From CAVTPU01 sp963736695 (GTDB lineage Bacteria > Actinomycetota > Actinomycetes > Mycobacteriales > Micromonosporaceae): a DNA stretch of 64,000 nt. Of this stretch, positions 61,562 through 64,000 are shown one piece after another (position 1 is the stretch's first letter; every line of letters starts with the position of its first letter). The stretch lies in assembly GCA_963736695.1 (NCBI GenBank), contig CAVTPU010000001.1, positions 62,001-126,000 of the forward strand, in the 5' to 3' direction. Made by a program: the position numbers and the translations under genes. The notes beneath the pieces were generated by a model. The model did no database searches and had not been told where the DNA came from. It saw only the letters and a list, made by a program, of their open reading frames with translations.

Positions 61562-62626
61562 TCAGCGAGGCTCACAACAGGTGGAAGGGCACGTGTGCCA
61601 ATGCGGCAGCGAACCGAGCGCTGCGCGCCGGCGGTCAATGTGCGCCTCATCAGGCATGATGCGGGGGCTGGACGCGGCGGGTGAGGTCGGGTCGACGCAT
61701 AGGCGTTCGCGAACCAGGTCCCATACCATCGAGACGAACCGGGGATCGGTGCCGGGTGTCGCCGCGCGCACATAACGCAGACCGACCGCGTGCGCCGTCG
61801 CGGCGCCTTCGACGTCGAGGTCCCACACGACCTCCATATGGTCGCTGACGAATCCGATCGGGCTCACCACCACAGCCTCGGTCCCCCGTGTCGCGATATC
61901 GCGCAGGTGGTCGTTGACGTCGGGTTCCAGCCACGGTTGGTGCGGCGACCCAGACCTGGACTGCCACACCAGGTCATACTGATCGCCGACTCCCGCCGCG
62001 TCGGCGACCAGTCGGGCGGTCTCGGCCAACTGGGACACATACCGTTCCCCGGTTGGACCGCTGGCCCGCTGCGCGGCGACCGGGATCGAGTGCGCGGTGA
62101 AGACCACTCGCACCGCGTCATGGTCCACATCGGAGAGTCGCTCGAGGCCAGCGCGCACCGCGTCGGCGTGCGGCCCCACATAGCCTGGATGATCGTGGTA
62201 GTGCCGGATCTTGTCGACGACGGGTGCGCCCGAGCCGAGTTCGGCTCGGGCGGAGGCGATGTCGTCGAGATATTGACGACAGGATGAGGCGCCTCCGAAC
62301 GGGCTGGTCACGAAGGCGAGCGCCCGCCTGACCCCGTCGTCGCGCATTCGGGCCAGCGTGTCGACCAGACAGGGATGCCAGTTCCGATTGCCCCAATATA
62401 GAGGCAAATCGATCCGGTCGGGCGAGCCGCGCAGCGCGGCCAGCAGGTCACGGCATTGCTGGTTGATCGGCGAGACCCCGCCGAAATGCTGGTAATGCTC
62501 GGCGACGACGGCGAGCCGCTCGTCGGGAATCCCCCGGCCTCGCACGACTGTGCGCAGGAACGGCATGACGTCGTCGGGACCCTCGGGCCCCCCGAAGGAG
62601 ACGAGCAGCACCGCGTCATATGTCAC
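61562..62626 (-). CDS. hemH: ferrochelatase (coproporphyrin type)
   Basis: A 354-residue heme pathway enzyme that inserts Fe(II) into the porphyrin. Signature: YDAVLLVSFGGPEGPDDVMP, then RIDLPLYWGNRNWHPCLVDT, RALAFVTSPFGGASSCRQYL, VVFTAHSIPVAAQRASGPTG (catalytic His), VVSPIGFVSDHMEVVWDLDV (catalytic Glu). Actinobacteria use the coproporphyrin branch (CpfC), and the cysteine set fits the iron-sulfur form: Cys116 in SSCRQYL and Cys346, Cys350, Cys351 in TCPSTCCEPR. It is divergent from the PH-domain pair; other heme genes are not in the window. Confidence 0.93.
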   Translation of the reverse strand: MTYDAVLLVSFGGPEGPDDVMPFLRTVVRGRGIPDERLAVVAEHYQHFGGVSPINQQCRDLLAALRGSPDRIDLPLYWGNRNWHPCLVDTLARMRDDGVRRALAFVTSPFGGASSCRQYLDDIASARAELGSGAPVVDKIRHYHDHPGYVGPHADAVRAGLERLSDVDHDAVRVVFTAHSIPVAAQRASGPTGERYVSQLAETARLVADAAGVGDQYDLVWQSRSGSPHQPWLEPDVNDHLRDIATRGTEAVVVSPIGFVSDHMEVVWDLDVEGAATAHAVGLRYVRAATPGTDPRFVSMVWDLVRERLCVDPTSPAASSPRIMPDEAHIDRRRAALGSLPHWHTCPSTCCEPR

Positions 62627-62667
62627 GACTCATGTCTACTCCGAGAGGTGCGGCCTAAGCTGGTCGG

Positions 62668-63156
62668 GTGACGGTCTTCACCACGTGGCCCGCCGATGTG
62701 CGGTGGCGTCGGGTCTCCCCCCGGTTGGTTTGGGTCGAGGCGCTGACGCTCCTCGGTCTGTTCGCAGTGCTCACGGCGTTGTGCGTCGCAGGCTGGTTGA
62801 TCTTTCATGCCATGCTGGCCTGGCTGGTCGCCGCGATCGTGTTGGTGGGTTCGGTCGTGCGGCTCGCGCTGCTGCCTCGAACGGTGCGGGCGTGGGGTTA
62901 TGCGGAACGGGCCGACGACCTGCTGGTGAGGCATGGTCGACTCAACCGCAGACTGTCGATCGTTCCCTATGGGCGAATGCAGTTCGTCGATGTCACCGTC
63001 GGCCCGGTGGAGCGTCTGTTCGGCCTCGCCACGGTGCAGTTGCACACCGCCGCGGCGGCCAGTGACGCACGCATTCCGGGTCTGGTCCCCGCCGAGGCGG
63101 CGCGCCTGCGTGACCGGTTGACCGCGTTGGGCGAGGCGCGGGCGGAGGGCTTGTGA
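62668..63156 (+). CDS. PH domain membrane protein (YdbS-like)
   Basis: A 162-residue protein with two membrane helices (LVWVEALTLLGLFAVLTALC, AMLAWLVAAIVLVGSVVRLA) followed by a bacterial PH domain (AWGYAERADDLLVRHGRLNR, RLSIVPYGRMQFVDVTVGPV, LFGLATVQLHTAAAASDARI). YdbS and YdbT proteins are encoded in pairs, as here, with a GTGA overlap. They help some Gram-positive bacteria against bacteriocin-type membrane stress, but the role in this organism is unknown. Confidence 0.88.
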   Translation: MTVFTTWPADVRWRRVSPRLVWVEALTLLGLFAVLTALCVAGWLIFHAMLAWLVAAIVLVGSVVRLALLPRTVRAWGYAERADDLLVRHGRLNRRLSIVPYGRMQFVDVTVGPVERLFGLATVQLHTAAAASDARIPGLVPAEAARLRDRLTALGEARAEGL

Positions 63157-64000
63157 CGACGGTTCCGGCGACCGACACGGAGAGCACCGGCAAAGCCAGC
63201 GAGGTGGGCACCGGTGGGACAATCGCCGTCGTTCCGGCCGCCGACGCCGCAGGCGACGCGACCCGTCGACGCCTGCACCCGTTCACCCCGCTGCTGCGTG
63301 GTGTGAAGCTGGTCACCGTGGCCGTGGCGGCCGTCTCCTGGCAGGGCTATCGCGATCTGGGCACACGCGGGTGGCTCATCGCGCTGGCCGGCGTGATCGT
63401 GGCGGCGCTCGCCGGTTCGGTGGTGATGTGGCTGGTCACCGGCTATCAGGTGGTGGGTCGCGAGTTGCGGGTGCACGAGGGGCTCGTGTGGCGGCGTACC
63501 CGTGCTATTCCGCTCGAAAGACTGCAGTCGGTCGAGCTGGTGCGGCCGTTGCTTGCCCGGCTCTGCGGCCTCGCTGAGCTGCGCCTCGAGGTCGTGGGCT
63601 CGGACAAGACCGAGGCGCCGCTGGCGTTTCTCACCGTCGCGGAGGCGACCCGGCTGCGGGCCTCCCTGCTCGCGTTGGGCCGACGAGGTTCTCGCGCCGC
63701 TGGGACACACGCCGCAGCGACGCTCCCCATGGGGACACTCCCCACCGAACCACACGCCGCTGGGTCCGGGATGTCGGCCGCCGGGGTGCCGACTGCGGAC
63801 GGGGCGCCGGTTGACGGATCCGTGGCCCATCGTCGCACTCCGGCCGAGCACGTCATGCACGTGACACCGGGCCGGGACATCGTCATTTCGCAGCTGCTGC
63901 GCCCCCAATGGTGGGTGCTGCCACTCGCGGTGGCGTCGCAGATTGTTCTCGCCGTGGCCGAAAACGATCTGAGCGGGGTCGGCGTCGCCAGCGCGATCAC
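63153..64000 (+). CDS. PH domain membrane protein (YdbT-like), cut by window end
   Basis: Starts at GTG 63153, overlapping the previous stop, and is open to the window end after 282 codons, so it is partial. A polar 45-residue N-terminus precedes two membrane helices (VKLVTVAVAAVSWQGYRDL, LIALAGVIVAALAGSVVMWL) and a PH unit (TGYQVVGRELRVHEGLVWRR, TRAIPLERLQSVELVRPLLA, LCGLAELRLEVVGSDKTEAP). A low-complexity linker leads to a second unit that starts HVTPGRDIVISQLLRPQWW. YdbT proteins have two or three such units, so more sequence lies beyond the edge. Confidence 0.85.
   Translation, partial: MTTVPATDTESTGKASEVGTGGTIAVVPAADAAGDATRRRLHPFTPLLRGVKLVTVAVAAVSWQGYRDLGTRGWLIALAGVIVAALAGSVVMWLVTGYQVVGRELRVHEGLVWRRTRAIPLERLQSVELVRPLLARLCGLAELRLEVVGSDKTEAPLAFLTVAEATRLRASLLALGRRGSRAAGTHAAATLPMGTLPTEPHAAGSGMSAAGVPTADGAPVDGSVAHRRTPAEHVMHVTPGRDIVISQLLRPQWWVLPLAVASQIVLAVAENDLSGVGVASAI

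Overview
The window is chromosomal DNA of a high-GC Gram-positive bacterium (Actinomycetota). This rests on high GC in all codon positions, frequent GTG starts and ATGA overlaps, likely leaderless transcripts, a deazaflavin (F420) dependent nitroreductase-family protein, a ferrochelatase with the cysteine pattern of actinobacterial coproporphyrin ferrochelatases, and two copies of the actinobacterial DnaA box TTGTCCACA. The genus cannot be named from the sequence alone. No rRNA, tRNA, CRISPR array, transposase or phage gene was found.

Layout. 0-6 kb: small metabolic and regulatory genes (SRPBCC protein plus ECF sigma factor, two small membrane proteins, threonine/serine dehydratase, F420-type reductase, EEP phosphodiesterase). 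5.7-9.2 kb: a compact module of a helical-repeat protein, four small proteins (three with one membrane anchor) and an AAA+ ATPase, not recognised as a known system. 9.4-15.4 kb: a duplicated STM4015-type leucine-rich gene flanking a lipoprotein, a PadR-GyrI fusion regulator, a DUF1905 protein, a GlxA/AraC regulator and a SUKH-3 protein. 15.6-24.2 kb: a seven-gene operon (peptide-type ABC importer, acyl-CoA ligase, enoyl-CoA hydratase) opposite its likely TetR regulator. 24-36.7 kb: acyltransferase, leucine-rich and ankyrin proteins, SUKH-like and DUF4132 proteins, an antiporter-like protein and a PadR/membrane-protein pair. 36.7-39.3 kb: valS.

39.4-50.4 kb is the most interesting region. A CooC-like P-loop ATPase is followed by a Fur/Zur-type 19-bp box. 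Eight tightly packed genes come next: a Y4yA/SbnH-type PLP decarboxylase, an SbnA-type PLP synthase fused to a rhodanese, a SufS-like cysteine desulfurase, an ATP-grasp ligase, an MFS exporter and a complete siderophore-type ABC importer. This looks like a metallophore locus that uses an ATP-grasp ligase instead of an NIS or NRPS enzyme, with built-in sulfur transfer.

50.4-64 kb: a secreted subtilase, a YdjM-like membrane protein, an amidohydrolase, a MobA-like protein, a Nudix hydrolase, a SpoU/TrmH methyltransferase, an NfeD-SPFH membrane pair, an AbiEi/DUF559-type protein preceded by two DnaA boxes, ferrochelatase, and two PH-domain membrane proteins, the last cut by the window end. Three copies of an 88-89 bp dispersed repeat lie at 24.2 and 61.1-61.5 kb.

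Four otherwise intact genes (leucine-rich, ankyrin, subtilase, amidohydrolase) carry six frameshifts. Every one is repaired by removing a single base, which points to insertion errors in the sequence rather than to independent gene decay.
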